Origin: Chloroflexi bacterium RBG_16_70_13
Lineage (GTDB): Bacteria > Chloroflexota > Limnocylindria > Limnocylindrales > CSP1-4
Direction: 5' to 3'
DNA: 12,161 nucleotides
NCBI GenBank assembly: GCA_001795245.1
Contig: MGOD01000087.1
Location: 3,305-15,465 of the forward strand
Below are positions 1-7,149 of the stretch, one piece after another. The position numbers were made by a program, and so were the translations under genes. Each line of letters begins with the position of its first letter. Position 1 is the stretch's first letter. A model generated the notes under the pieces. The model ran no database searches, had not been told where the DNA came from, and saw nothing but the letters and a program-made list of their open reading frames with translations.

Positions 1-714
1 GCCGCCGGGCTCCACGAGACATCGGCGCCGGGGGCGGTCTCGGCCGGGTTCGAGCCCCTGCCCGCCGGCAGCGTCGGCGCCACGGCCGGGCGGGCGGGCG
101 TTCGCCGAACGATCCGGACGCGGCGCTTCTGGGTCCTCTTCGCCGGTGCCGCCGCGATCGGGGCGTTCGACGAGGGCGTCCTCCAGGCCTTCGTGCCCCA
201 CGCCGTCACCCAGGGCTACGGAGCCGACGTCGGGGCGAGTGCGCTGGGCGCCCAGGCCCTCGCCTATGTCGGCGGCCAGGTCGTCGGCGGCGCGCTCTCC
301 GACCGCCTCGGGCGGCGGGTCGTGGGCATCGTCGCCGCGGCCGTCGTGGGGGGCGGCGTCCTCCTCGCCTTCGGCGCATCCTCCGCCATGCCGGCCGTGG
401 CCGTCGCCGGGATCGTCCTCCACGGGATCGGCAGCGGGGCCACGATCGCGGTTCGTTCGGCGGCGTTCTCCGATGTCTTCGGCGGACCCAGCTTCGGGAC
501 GATCTTCGGCCTCCTCGCGGTCGCCTACCCGATCGGCGGAACGATCGCCGTGTACGCGGGAGCGCTCGCGTCCGACCGGCTCGGGTCGTACGCTCCGCTC
601 GTGGCCCTCGTCGTCGTCGCGCTGGTCGGCTGGGCCGCGGCCCTCTGGCTGGCCGGGCCCCGCCGTCGTGACCTCGCCCGTCGGCGCCCGGCGGACGAGC
701 CGGCAGCCGGCTGA
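1..714 (+). CDS. MFS transporter, C-terminal half (5' end outside window)
   Basis: The reading frame is open from the first base, so the gene starts upstream; 237 residues are visible. After a hydrophilic linker (about residues 1-42), probably the central cytoplasmic loop, come roughly six hydrophobic helices, as expected for the second half of a major facilitator superfamily carrier. The MFS motif A is seen at about residues 97-106 (G-A-L-S-D-R-L-G-R-R) between the second and third visible helices. The protein ends in a short Arg-rich cytoplasmic tail. The substrate cannot be read from this half; small organic acids are a reasonable guess because the next gene is an RraA/aldolase-like protein translated in direct coupling (TGATG overlap, one shared base). 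Seen: helices and motif A. Inferred: substrate. Confidence 0.85.
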   Translation, partial: AAGLHETSAPGAVSAGFEPLPAGSVGATAGRAGVRRTIRTRRFWVLFAGAAAIGAFDEGVLQAFVPHAVTQGYGADVGASALGAQALAYVGGQVVGGALSDRLGRRVVGIVAAAVVGGGVLLAFGASSAMPAVAVAGIVLHGIGSGATIAVRSAAFSDVFGGPSFGTIFGLLAVAYPIGGTIAVYAGALASDRLGSYAPLVALVVVALVGWAAALWLAGPRRRDLARRRPADEPAAG

Positions 715-1400
715 TGGCGACGGCGGTACCCCCGACCGCGGCAGTCGCCGACGCACTCGTGCGCCTCGGCCGGGTTCCCAGGGTCGGACCGAGCGCCGTG
801 CACCGCCTCCTCGCCGGCCCGCCGATCGCCGGTCCGGCGATCCCGTGCCGCCACAGCGGCAGCGTCGACGTCTTCCTCGAGGCGATCGACCGAGCCGTGC
901 CCGGCGGCATCCTCGTGATCGACAACGCGGGCCGCCTCGACGAGGGCTGCATCGGCGACCTGACGGTCGGTGAGGCGACCGCGGCCGGGATCGCCGGGAT
1001 GATCGTCGACGGCTGCCACCGCGACAGCGCCGAGCTCCGGCGGATCGGCCTGCCGATCTGGAGCCGCGGCTCGGTGCCGGTCGGGCCGCTCGGGGGACGA
1101 GCCGGGCTGGCGGATCGGTTGTCCCGGGCTCGGATCGGCGACGTCGTCGTCACGCCCGATGACCTCGTCGTGGCCGACGACGACGGGGTCCTGTTCCTCG
1201 CCGCCGCCGAGGCCGACGAGGCATTCGGGATCGCGGCCGAGATCGTCGCCGCCGAGCGCGGCCAGTCGGAGCGCCTGGCGGCAGGCGCCTCGCTCCGCGA
1301 CCAGCTCGGGTTCGACGAGTACAAGCGTCGTCGGGCGACCGATCCGACGTATGACTTCCGGCGCCATCTCCGGGAGTCGGGCGGCGCGATCGAGTCGTAG
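714..1400 (+). CDS. RraA-like / 4-hydroxy-4-methyl-2-oxoglutarate (HMG) aldolase-family protein
   Basis: This is a 228-residue member of the RraA/MenG-like fold. Conserved blocks run in order: P-G-G-I-L-V-I-D near 63-70, G-D-L at 81-83, then V-D-G-C-H-R-D at 98-104 and R-G-S-V-P-V-G-P at 118-125. In the HMG/CHA aldolases of this family the Arg-Asp pair (here R103-D104) binds pyruvate enolate and the divalent metal, so a retro-aldol or oxaloacetate-decarboxylase-like activity in the cytoplasm is plausible. True RraA, the RNase E inhibitor, is shorter, near 160 residues, and lacks the C-terminal extension seen here. The ATG shares its A with the transporter stop and no good Shine-Dalgarno site precedes it, which suggests translational coupling. 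The family also contains proteins of unknown activity, so the substrate stays open. Confidence 0.8.
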   Translation: MATAVPPTAAVADALVRLGRVPRVGPSAVHRLLAGPPIAGPAIPCRHSGSVDVFLEAIDRAVPGGILVIDNAGRLDEGCIGDLTVGEATAAGIAGMIVDGCHRDSAELRRIGLPIWSRGSVPVGPLGGRAGLADRLSRARIGDVVVTPDDLVVADDDGVLFLAAAEADEAFGIAAEIVAAERGQSERLAAGASLRDQLGFDEYKRRRATDPTYDFRRHLRESGGAIES

Positions 1401-1417
1401 GGCGGCCGGGCCACCCG

Positions 1418-2029
1418 TCAGACCGCGAGCGTTCCCTCCGAAAGGCCCAACTCGCGCTCCGCCGCAAGCGCCGCCCAGGCGACCATTTCGGAGCGGGCGA
1501 TGACCGTCTCGTGGGCGACGACCTGGAGGGCCAGGCCGTCGATGACGGAGATGATCCGCCAGGCCGCGGCCGCCGGATCCGGGCAGCTGAACCGGCCCGC
1601 CTGGACTCCGCCCCGGACGATGCCCTCGACGAGCGCCTGCCAGGCGAGGTTCAGGCGCTGCGACGTGGCCCGCAGGGCCGGCCGGCGGGCAGCTTCCGCC
1701 CAGGCGTCGAGCCACAGCTGGAAGGCCCAGTCGGCGTCGGCCGGAGCGTACGCGCGGAAGAACGCCGCCAGCGCGGCCTCAGGGCCGTCGGCAGCGTCTG
1801 CGGCGACCGCCTGGGTCGTCCGCCGCAGGTCGTCGGCCGCGACGCGTTCGAAGGCCGAGGCGAGGACGTCGTCCATCGTCGCGAAGTAGTGGTGGATGAG
1901 GCCGCTCGAGCTGCCCATCTCGTCGGCCACGTCCCGGACCGTCGTCGATGCGAGGCCCTTGCGCCGGGCCACCGCGAGCGCCGCGTCGACGATCGCCTCG
2001 CGCCGGCGATCGGCCGTCATCCGCGACAT
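1418..2029 (-). CDS. TetR/AcrR family transcriptional repressor (BetI-like C-terminus)
   Basis: The N-terminus is a typical TetR DNA-binding domain: A-A-L-A-V-A-R-R-K-G, then a helix-turn-helix T-V-R-D-V-A-D-E-M-G-S-S-S-G-L-I-H-H-Y-F. The rest is an all-helical ligand/dimer domain with W-x-x-L/F-W-L-D-A-W-A-E-A as in BetI-type repressors. I place the start at the ATG ending at 2029, because AGGCGGG lies about 4 bases upstream on the coding strand. The frame stays open to an ATG at 2089, but that would put a palindromic operator (2098-2110) and the candidate -10 on top of the start codon. The gene converges on the RraA-like gene (17 bp apart) and diverges from the GcvT-like operon. It is therefore likely to control that operon and itself. 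The ligand is unknown. Confidence 0.88.
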   Translation of the reverse strand: MSRMTADRRREAIVDAALAVARRKGLASTTVRDVADEMGSSSGLIHHYFATMDDVLASAFERVAADDLRRTTQAVAADAADGPEAALAAFFRAYAPADADWAFQLWLDAWAEAARRPALRATSQRLNLAWQALVEGIVRGGVQAGRFSCPDPAAAAWRIISVIDGLALQVVAHETVIARSEMVAWAALAAERELGLSEGTLAV

Positions 2030-2087
2030 GTTGCCCGCCTCGCCTGACGACGCGCTCGCCCGGGGACACCGGTGTTCGGCGCGGCGC

Positions 2088-2115
2088 ATCGTCCCCGTGA
2101 CTGGCAGTCAGCAAA
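2088..2115 (-). promoter_or_regulatory. Candidate tetR promoter straddling operator 1
   Basis: On the minus strand a TTTGCT (2110-2115) and a GACGAT (2088-2093) are separated by 16 bases, and the palindrome at 2098-2110 fills most of the spacer. That geometry would let the repressor block its own transcription. Both hexamers match the sigma-70 consensus only partly, so this is a candidate. A start near 2080 would leave a leader of about 50 bases before the preferred ATG at 2029. Confidence 0.3.
2098..2110. promoter_or_regulatory. Palindromic operator copy 1 (TGACTGGCAGTCA)
   Basis: This is a perfect inverted repeat, TGACTG-G-CAGTCA, with six-base arms around one central base. It lies 69 bp upstream of the preferred tetR start. 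An identical 13-mer, including the central G, sits 154 bp away at 2252-2264. Short palindromes in a tetR divergent region are the usual sites of self-regulating TetR repressors. The binding itself is inferred. Confidence 0.7.
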
Positions 2116-2251
2116 CCGAGGCTCACGCCGGTGCCGAAGTGCCCCGCGCCCTCGTCGCGAACGAATCCATGTCCACGAGTCTCGATTCCACGCCCACGGC
2201 GACGTCCGCGGCCCGACTCCAACTGCGCCGGCCTCATCACGCCCGAATTGT

Positions 2252-2264
2252 TGACTGGCAGTCA
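2252..2264. promoter_or_regulatory. Palindromic operator copy 2 (TGACTGGCAGTCA)
   Basis: This is the second exact copy of the 13-bp palindrome, 145 bp upstream of the GcvT-like start. The base before it makes TTGACT, which resembles a -35 box, but no acceptable -10 follows at normal spacing. Two copies between divergent genes suggest that the repressor controls both directions, possibly by cooperative binding or looping. Confidence 0.7.
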
Positions 2265-2315
2265 CGCCCCGGGCCGGCGTCGGAATCCGCACATCGGGCG
2301 CACTCTAGGACGCTC

Positions 2316-2345
2316 TTGCGCACGTGTCCAACAAGCGGCTAGGAT
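2316..2345 (+). promoter_or_regulatory. Candidate promoter of the GcvT-like/oxidoreductase operon
   Basis: TTGCGC (2316-2321), 18 bases, then TAGGAT (2340-2345) resembles a sigma-70 promoter and would give a leader of about 55 bases before the ATG at 2409. It lies about 50 bp downstream of operator copy 2, so direct occlusion by that copy is not obvious. The hexamer match is partial. Confidence 0.3.
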
Positions 2346-2408
2346 GGCCGCCTCGGGCAGCCTTCCCCGGCCCATCGGCCGGTCCCGGGACAGCGAGGGG
2401 CGCGCTGC

Positions 2409-3608
2409 ATGATCCGGACGACGCCGTTCCACGAGCGCACCGCCGCGCTCAACGAGACCGGCATCTGGGAGCACTGGTCCAACCACCTCGTCGCGACCCG
2501 GTACCAGATGTCGGAGAAGTTCGAGTACTTCGCGATCCGGAACACGGCCGGCCTGTTCGACACCTCGCCCCTCTACAAGTACCGGGTCCATGGCCCCGAC
2601 GCGGATAGATTCCTGGCCGGCGTCCTCGCCCGGGACATCCGGACCTGCCCCACCGGTCGAGCCCAGTACACGGTCTGGTGCGACGACCGCGGCTTCGTGG
2701 TCGAGGACGGGGTCGTCCTGCACGTCGCGCCGGAGGAGTACCTGCTGACCGCCGCCGAGCCCAACCTCGCCTGGTTCCTGGCCCTCGTCGACGGGCTCGA
2801 GGTCGCGGTCGACGACGTCTCCGGCGACTGGGGCGTGCTCGCCGTCCAGGGCCCCAAGTCGCGCGAGCTCCTCGCCTCGCTCGCCCCCGACGTCGGCCGC
2901 CTGGCCTACTTCGACGTCATCTCGACGACGATCGGGGGCCTCGCCGTCCACGTCTCGCGGACCGGCTATACGGGCGACCTCGGCTTCGAGATCTGGTCCC
3001 ACGCCGCCGACGCGGTCGCGGTCTGGGACGCCGTGTGGGGTATCAGCCGGGGGCGAGGCGTCATCCCGTTCGGGATGACCGCCCTGTACATGGCCCGGAT
3101 CGAGGCGGGCCTCCTCCTCCTCGACGTCGACTTCCACTCGAGTCGGTTCGCCTGGACGGACGCGGATCGCTCAACGCCGATCGAGCTGGGCCTCGGCTGG
3201 ATGTTCCGCGACCTGGCGACTGACGATCGAGCGTTCATCGGCCATGAGGCCGTCCGCCGGGAGATCGCGGCGAAGAGCTCGCGCTGGCGGCTCTCCGGCC
3301 TGATCCTCGACTGGCAGGACTACGACCGGATCTTCGACGCCGCCGGCCTCATCCCGCCCAAGGATCACACCCCGATCCAGGACGAGTACTACATCTACGA
3401 CGACGAGCTCAACCAGCTCGGCTACGCCACGAGCCAGCTGTACTCGCCGATCCTCCAGCGCCACATCGCCCTGGCCCGCGTGCCGATCCACCTCACCGCC
3501 CCCGGTTCCCGGGTAAAGCTGGAGCTGGGTGTGAGCCATCGCTACGAGTACTTCGACGCGCACGTCGCGCGGCTGCCCCTCTTCAATCCCGCGCGAAGGA
3601 CCGCCTGA
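2409..3608 (+). CDS. GcvT-family aminomethyltransferase-like protein (folate-dependent)
   Basis: This 399-residue protein has the size and block order of the glycine-cleavage T-protein family: A-I-R-N-T-A-G-L-F-D-T-S at 42-53, V-E-D-G-V-V-L at 98-104, R-T-G-Y-T-G-D-L-G-F-E-I at 184-195, and R-I-E-A-G-L at 230-235. D100 aligns with the aspartate that activates tetrahydrofolate in true T-proteins, and N119 with a folate-binding position. The G-A-R-D-x-L-R-L-E-A-G segment of genuine GcvT is altered (G-M-T-A-L-Y-M-A-R-I-E-A-G), and no H- or P-protein gene is nearby. It is therefore more likely a folate-linked demethylase or methylene transferase in catabolism (family relatives act on dimethylglycine, sarcosine, DMSP and methoxy-aromatics) than the T subunit of glycine cleavage. 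GAGGGG lies 8 bases before the ATG. The next gene starts 1 base after its stop. Confidence 0.85.
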   Translation: MIRTTPFHERTAALNETGIWEHWSNHLVATRYQMSEKFEYFAIRNTAGLFDTSPLYKYRVHGPDADRFLAGVLARDIRTCPTGRAQYTVWCDDRGFVVEDGVVLHVAPEEYLLTAAEPNLAWFLALVDGLEVAVDDVSGDWGVLAVQGPKSRELLASLAPDVGRLAYFDVISTTIGGLAVHVSRTGYTGDLGFEIWSHAADAVAVWDAVWGISRGRGVIPFGMTALYMARIEAGLLLLDVDFHSSRFAWTDADRSTPIELGLGWMFRDLATDDRAFIGHEAVRREIAAKSSRWRLSGLILDWQDYDRIFDAAGLIPPKDHTPIQDEYYIYDDELNQLGYATSQLYSPILQRHIALARVPIHLTAPGSRVKLELGVSHRYEYFDAHVARLPLFNPARRTA

Positions 3609-3609
3609 C

Positions 3610-5277
3610 ATGCCGAAGTCGACCGCCACCAGCACAACGTTCGCGACATCGAAGCTCGACCGCCCCACTGATCATGCCTGGGACGCGATCGTGATCGGCG
3701 GCGGCCACAACGGCCTGACGAATGCCGCCTACCTTGCGAAGGCGGGGCTGCGAACCCTCGTTCTCGAGCGCCGGCACCTCGTCGGGGGCGCGGCGATCAC
3801 CGAGGAGCTCCGGCCGGGCTACTGGTTCACGACGTTTTCGTATGCCCTGAGCCTGCTCCGGCCCGACATCATCCACGAGCTCGAGCTGACGAAGCACGGC
3901 TTCATGCCGATCCTCATGCCCACGACGTTCTGCCCGATGGAGAACGGCGACTACCTGCTCCTCGGCCAGGATCACGGCGAGAACCACCGGGAGATCGCCC
4001 GCCACAGCAAGCACGACGCCGATGCCTACGACGCATTCAACCACGACGTCCTGAAGGTCTGCCAGGCGATCAAGCCCCTCCTCGACGCTGCCCCGCCGGA
4101 CATCTTCAGCGACGACCCCGAGGAGCTCGTGGCCCTGGCGATGCTCGGCCAGCGTTTCCGGAGGCTTGACAAGAAGGTCCTCCACGACGCTGTCCGGCTC
4201 CTGACCGGCTCAGCCGCGGACTTCCTCGACGACTACTTCGAGTCGGACATCCTCAAGGGCTACCTTGCCTCCTCGAGCATCATCGGGACCAAGGTCGGGC
4301 CGTACTCGCAGGGCTCGGGGCTGGTCCTGCTCTACCACCTCATGGGCGAGCACGACGGCGAGTTCGGGGCGTGGGCCTTCCACAAGCGTGGCAACGGCGG
4401 CTTCACCCAGCTCCTGGCCAGGGCGGCCGAGTCGTTCGGAGTCGAGATTCGGCTCGAATCACCGGTCGAGACGGTCATCACGGCCGGCGGCCGGGCGACC
4501 GGCGTGGCCCTCGACGACGGTCGCGAGCTCCATGCCCCGATCGTCGTCTCGGCCCTCGATCCGCGGCGGACGTTCCTGGAGCTCGTGGACCCGCGCCAGC
4601 TGCCGGCCGACCTCGTCGAGGCCATCACCCGCTTCCGCTTCCAGGGCACCTCGGCCAAGGTCAACTTCGCCCTCGACGGCTATCCCCGCTACCCGGCGCT
4701 CGGCGACCGGACGGACCAGTACCGCGGCTTCACCAACATCGGGCCCTCGATGGAATACCTCGAGCGGGCCTTCGACGAAGCCAAGTACGGCGCCTTCAGC
4801 CAGCGGCCCTACCTCGACTGCGCCGTCCAGTCGGCGGTCGACCCGGACATGGCCCCGCCGGGCAAGGCGGTGATGAGCTGCTTCGTCCAGTACGCTCCGT
4901 ACCACCTCCGTGCGAGCGACTGGGACACCCAGCGCCAGCCGCTCGGCGATACCGTCCAGGCGACGCTCGAATCGTTCTTCCCTGGCTTCAGCGACCTCGT
5001 CATCCAGCGCGAGGTCCAGACGCCCCTCGACATCGAGCGGACGGTCGGCCTGTCCGAGGGCAACATCTTCGCCGGCGAGTTCCTCGCCCCCCAGATGTAC
5101 TTCTTCCGGCCCGCGCCCGGCTGGTCGCAGTACCGGACCCCGATCGAGGGCTACTACCAGTGCGGCTCGGGCACGCACCCCGGCGGCTGTGTCATGGGCG
5201 CGCCCGGCAAGCTCGCGGCCCTGCGGATCCTCAAGGATCGCGATCGGGCCCGGGCTGGGACCGGCGCCCGGGTATGA
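3610..5277 (+). CDS. NAD(P)/FAD-dependent oxidoreductase, CrtI / PYROXD2-like
   Basis: This 555-residue flavoprotein has an N-terminal Rossmann motif D-A-I-V-I-G-G-G-H-N-G-L at 25-36, the ribose-binding E53 (V-L-E-R-R) and V-G-G-A-A at 58-62. The C-terminal signature C-G-S-G-T-H-P-G-G-C-V-M-G-A at 518-531 is typical of the phytoene-dehydrogenase/PYROXD2 branch. Enzymes of this branch desaturate or oxidise substrates with FAD, but many members have no link to carotenoids. No phytoene synthase or other carotenoid gene is nearby, so I do not call it CrtI. AAGGA lies 9 bases before the ATG, and the gene follows the GcvT-like stop by 1 base. The two are therefore one operon, and the flavoenzyme probably oxidises the same substrate or its demethylated product. 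The substrate is unknown. Confidence 0.88.
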   Translation: MPKSTATSTTFATSKLDRPTDHAWDAIVIGGGHNGLTNAAYLAKAGLRTLVLERRHLVGGAAITEELRPGYWFTTFSYALSLLRPDIIHELELTKHGFMPILMPTTFCPMENGDYLLLGQDHGENHREIARHSKHDADAYDAFNHDVLKVCQAIKPLLDAAPPDIFSDDPEELVALAMLGQRFRRLDKKVLHDAVRLLTGSAADFLDDYFESDILKGYLASSSIIGTKVGPYSQGSGLVLLYHLMGEHDGEFGAWAFHKRGNGGFTQLLARAAESFGVEIRLESPVETVITAGGRATGVALDDGRELHAPIVVSALDPRRTFLELVDPRQLPADLVEAITRFRFQGTSAKVNFALDGYPRYPALGDRTDQYRGFTNIGPSMEYLERAFDEAKYGAFSQRPYLDCAVQSAVDPDMAPPGKAVMSCFVQYAPYHLRASDWDTQRQPLGDTVQATLESFFPGFSDLVIQREVQTPLDIERTVGLSEGNIFAGEFLAPQMYFFRPAPGWSQYRTPIEGYYQCGSGTHPGGCVMGAPGKLAALRILKDRDRARAGTGARV

Positions 5278-5294
5278 GCGGCGGCGGCGCCGGG

Positions 5295-5762
5295 TCAGGC
5301 GGGCGTCACCTGGTCCTCGGGGGCCGCCCGCGGTAAGGGCAAGGCGATCGGGTCGGGAGCGAGCCGGCTCCGGCCGAGGGCATCGAATCGGTCGAGGCCC
5401 CAGGCGCCGACATCGACGACGTCGGTCCGCCCGGTAGTCGCGAGGTCCGCGCCGCAGCGGGCCACCGCCGGTCCCCACATCATCCCGTGCCCGCCGGCCG
5501 AGGCGACGGTCAGCCCCTCGATCGCATCGCCCGCCGGCGTCAGGCCCGGCCCGAGGATCGGCTGGTGATCCGGCGTGTAGTCGATCGTCGCCGCCCAGAT
5601 CCGGCGGAGCCCCAGGCCGGCGGTGACCGGGACCAGCGCGGCGAGGTGGGCCCGCGTCCGGTCGAGGGCGACAGGGTCGACCTCAGGCCTGGTCCCGCTT
5701 GTCCACCGGCTCGGACGGTTGCCCACTGTCGGGCTAGCCTTGGTGGCGTAAACGTCGCCCAA
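5295..5762 (-). pseudogene. C-terminal fragment of a DAO-type FAD oxidoreductase
   Basis: The ORF can encode 155 residues from a TTG, but only the part from about residue 25 onward looks like a protein family. It shows R-I-W-A-A-T-I-D-Y-T-P-D-H-Q-P-I-L-G-P at 54-72 and A-S-A-G-G-H-G-M-M-W-G-P-A-V-A at 87-101, the C-terminal FAD-contact region of glycine/D-amino-acid oxidases and sarcosine oxidase beta subunits. Such enzymes have about 370-400 residues and an N-terminal G-x-G-x-x-G. Here an in-frame stop lies at 5811-5813 and no Rossmann segment is found in any frame to the right. The sequence ahead of residue 25 looks unrelated. The gene is thus missing about two thirds and is most likely dead. 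It converges on the CrtI-like gene with 17 bp between the stops. Confidence 0.75.
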
Positions 5763-5812
5763 CCGCGCGCGTGTCCCCGGAGCGGCGCGCGGCCTCGATC
5801 GCTGAGGTTGTC

Positions 5813-6112
5813 ATGGCCAACCGCCGCCCCCGCTTCCAGCTCCCGACGCGACGGCTCGCCCGGACGAAGGTCGAGCAGGCGGCCGGGCCGGCGCCCGAGG
5901 TCTCGATGGAGGCTCACCCGGAGGACGTCGCGGCACCCGTCGAGCAGAGCGTGGTGGATGCCGCGATCTACCGCGACGGCCACCGGATCGACACGCCGAA
6001 GACGGTCGCCGAGGCGGCCCGCCGGCTCCGGGCCGAGGCCGGGACGATGGCCTGGTCTCTTCGACGAGGCCCTCGCGCAGCGGGGGCCGGTTCGCTGGCC
6101 ACGCGCAGCTAG
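5813..6112 (+). pseudogene. corA: N-terminal fragment of a CorA magnesium/cobalt transporter
   Basis: The start is the ATG at 5813, with GAGG at 5804-5807, 5 bases upstream; a GTG at 5771 is in frame but has no such site. The 99 residues begin with an Arg/Pro-rich tail. Then comes S-V-V-D-A-A-I-Y-R-D-G-H-R-I near residues 46-59 and R-R-L-R-A-E-A-G-T-M-A-W near 70-81. This is the first strand and helix of the CorA cytoplasmic domain in the form common in high-GC bacteria. Homology stops right after the Trp (base about 6055), where family members continue I-G-L-Y-R-P. Neither the funnel helices nor the two membrane helices with G-M-N follow in any frame. The stop shares CTAG with the stop of the convergent membrane gene. 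It is probably a non-functional remnant. Confidence 0.7.
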
Positions 6113-6852
6113 ACGGGCGGTTGGTCGGCCGCGGACTGCGGGGAGTCGGCCTCGCCAAGGCGCGCTGCCAGGATCAACGCCCAGGCTGGCAGCAGGACCC
6201 CCGAAGCCACCGCCAGGACAATGTCACCCGCTGGCGTGTCGCTGAATTCGTGGAGGGCGATGCTGAGCAACAGCAGCGCAGCTGAACCCCATGAGATCCA
6301 TGACCAGAGGGGCGAGGGGCCGCGCTTGCCCAGGACGATGGCCGCCAACGCCACGCCGATTGCCCCGAATGTGACGGCACCATAGGTAAGCCAATCGGTC
6401 GCTCCCTGCAGGATGCTCAACGCCCAGAACTGGCTGATCGTTTCCTCGGCCTTGAAACCACAATCACAGTACTGCAAGGCGATCGTGACCTGCGTCCCGC
6501 CGAGATAGAGAAGTCCGGCCGCCACACCGAGGAAGCCGCTGAGGAGGATCGATGACCTCAGGATGTCGGCGCGCCGATCCCGAGCGGCAAGCGACGCGAT
6601 CGATCCAGCCGCGAGCGCCAAGGCCCCGAACCCGAACACGAAGAGCAGCGTCGCGAGCGCATCGAACGGCCACTGGGCGACACGGAACGGCTGAAGTGCA
6701 ATCAGCCTACTGGGGAAATCGATGGTGTCACCGATATCCGGCGGGGTGACCAGGAGGTCGAACCCGAGGGCCAAGCCGAGTATCGTCGCGAGTACCAAGC
6801 ATGCGGAAAAGATCCCGAGCAGGATCTGTGCTGGCGACCACCGGCTTGACAT
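6109..6852 (-). CDS. Six-helix integral membrane protein, family not recognised
   Basis: This is a 247-residue hydrophobic protein. Likely membrane helices lie near residues 9-30, 64-88, 97-125, 148-170, 183-203 and 208-232. The loop between helices 3 and 4 carries C-D-C-G-F-K-A-E-E-T, whose paired cysteines could form a disulfide or bind a metal if extracytoplasmic. The C-terminus is short and polar. On the coding strand GAAGGGA ends 6 bases before the ATG, a good ribosome-binding site, so it is probably expressed. By eye its sequence is richer in A and T than the metabolic genes to the left, and it lies beside two gene fragments and a gene-poor stretch, which fits acquisition by transfer. 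I do not recognise a function. Confidence 0.75.
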   Translation of the reverse strand: MSSRWSPAQILLGIFSACLVLATILGLALGFDLLVTPPDIGDTIDFPSRLIALQPFRVAQWPFDALATLLFVFGFGALALAAGSIASLAARDRRADILRSSILLSGFLGVAAGLLYLGGTQVTIALQYCDCGFKAEETISQFWALSILQGATDWLTYGAVTFGAIGVALAAIVLGKRGPSPLWSWISWGSAALLLLSIALHEFSDTPAGDIVLAVASGVLLPAWALILAARLGEADSPQSAADQPPV

Positions 6853-7135
6853 TCAATGTCCCTTCAACTCGGCGTGGACCCTGGGTAGCCCGGCAAGGAT
6901 CGAAGCGTGACGGATCGGGCCTTCGGAACCCTACCGGAAGGCGTTTCGTTCCACAATGGATTCGTTCGAGTTCGGCGTCGCGGCGGAGCCGCCCCTCGAC
7001 CACGGTGGTGCGACGGGGCCAAAGTCGGCGCCCTGCCACCGCCGGAGTCGCTCGTTCCGCGCTCGCCCCGCGGTGTCGCCGGGGACGGACGGTATGGTCG
7101 GAGTGGCCGACGGCCCGAACGGGCAGCGCCGAAAT

Positions 7136-7149
7136 AGAACAAGTGTTCT
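7136..7149. repeat. Palindrome AGAACAAGTGTTCT (SOS-box-like)
   Basis: Six-base arms AGAACA/TGTTCT surround a two-base centre. The site fits the GAAC-RNRY-GTTC form of Gram-positive-type LexA/DinR boxes at every defined position. Its last base is the first base of the tRNA-Arg 3' fragment. No gene with a clear start lies immediately downstream on either strand, so a LexA role is not supported by context. Confidence 0.4.

Noticed and set aside
2251..2280. TTGACT at operator copy 2 as a -35 box for the GcvT-like operon.
   Set aside because: No -10-like hexamer is found 15-19 bases downstream; TTGCGC/TAGGAT at 2316-2345 is a better candidate.
3610..5277. Calling the flavoenzyme a phytoene desaturase of carotenoid synthesis.
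   Set aside because: The branch is broad, no carotenoid genes are adjacent, and the partner gene is GcvT-like.
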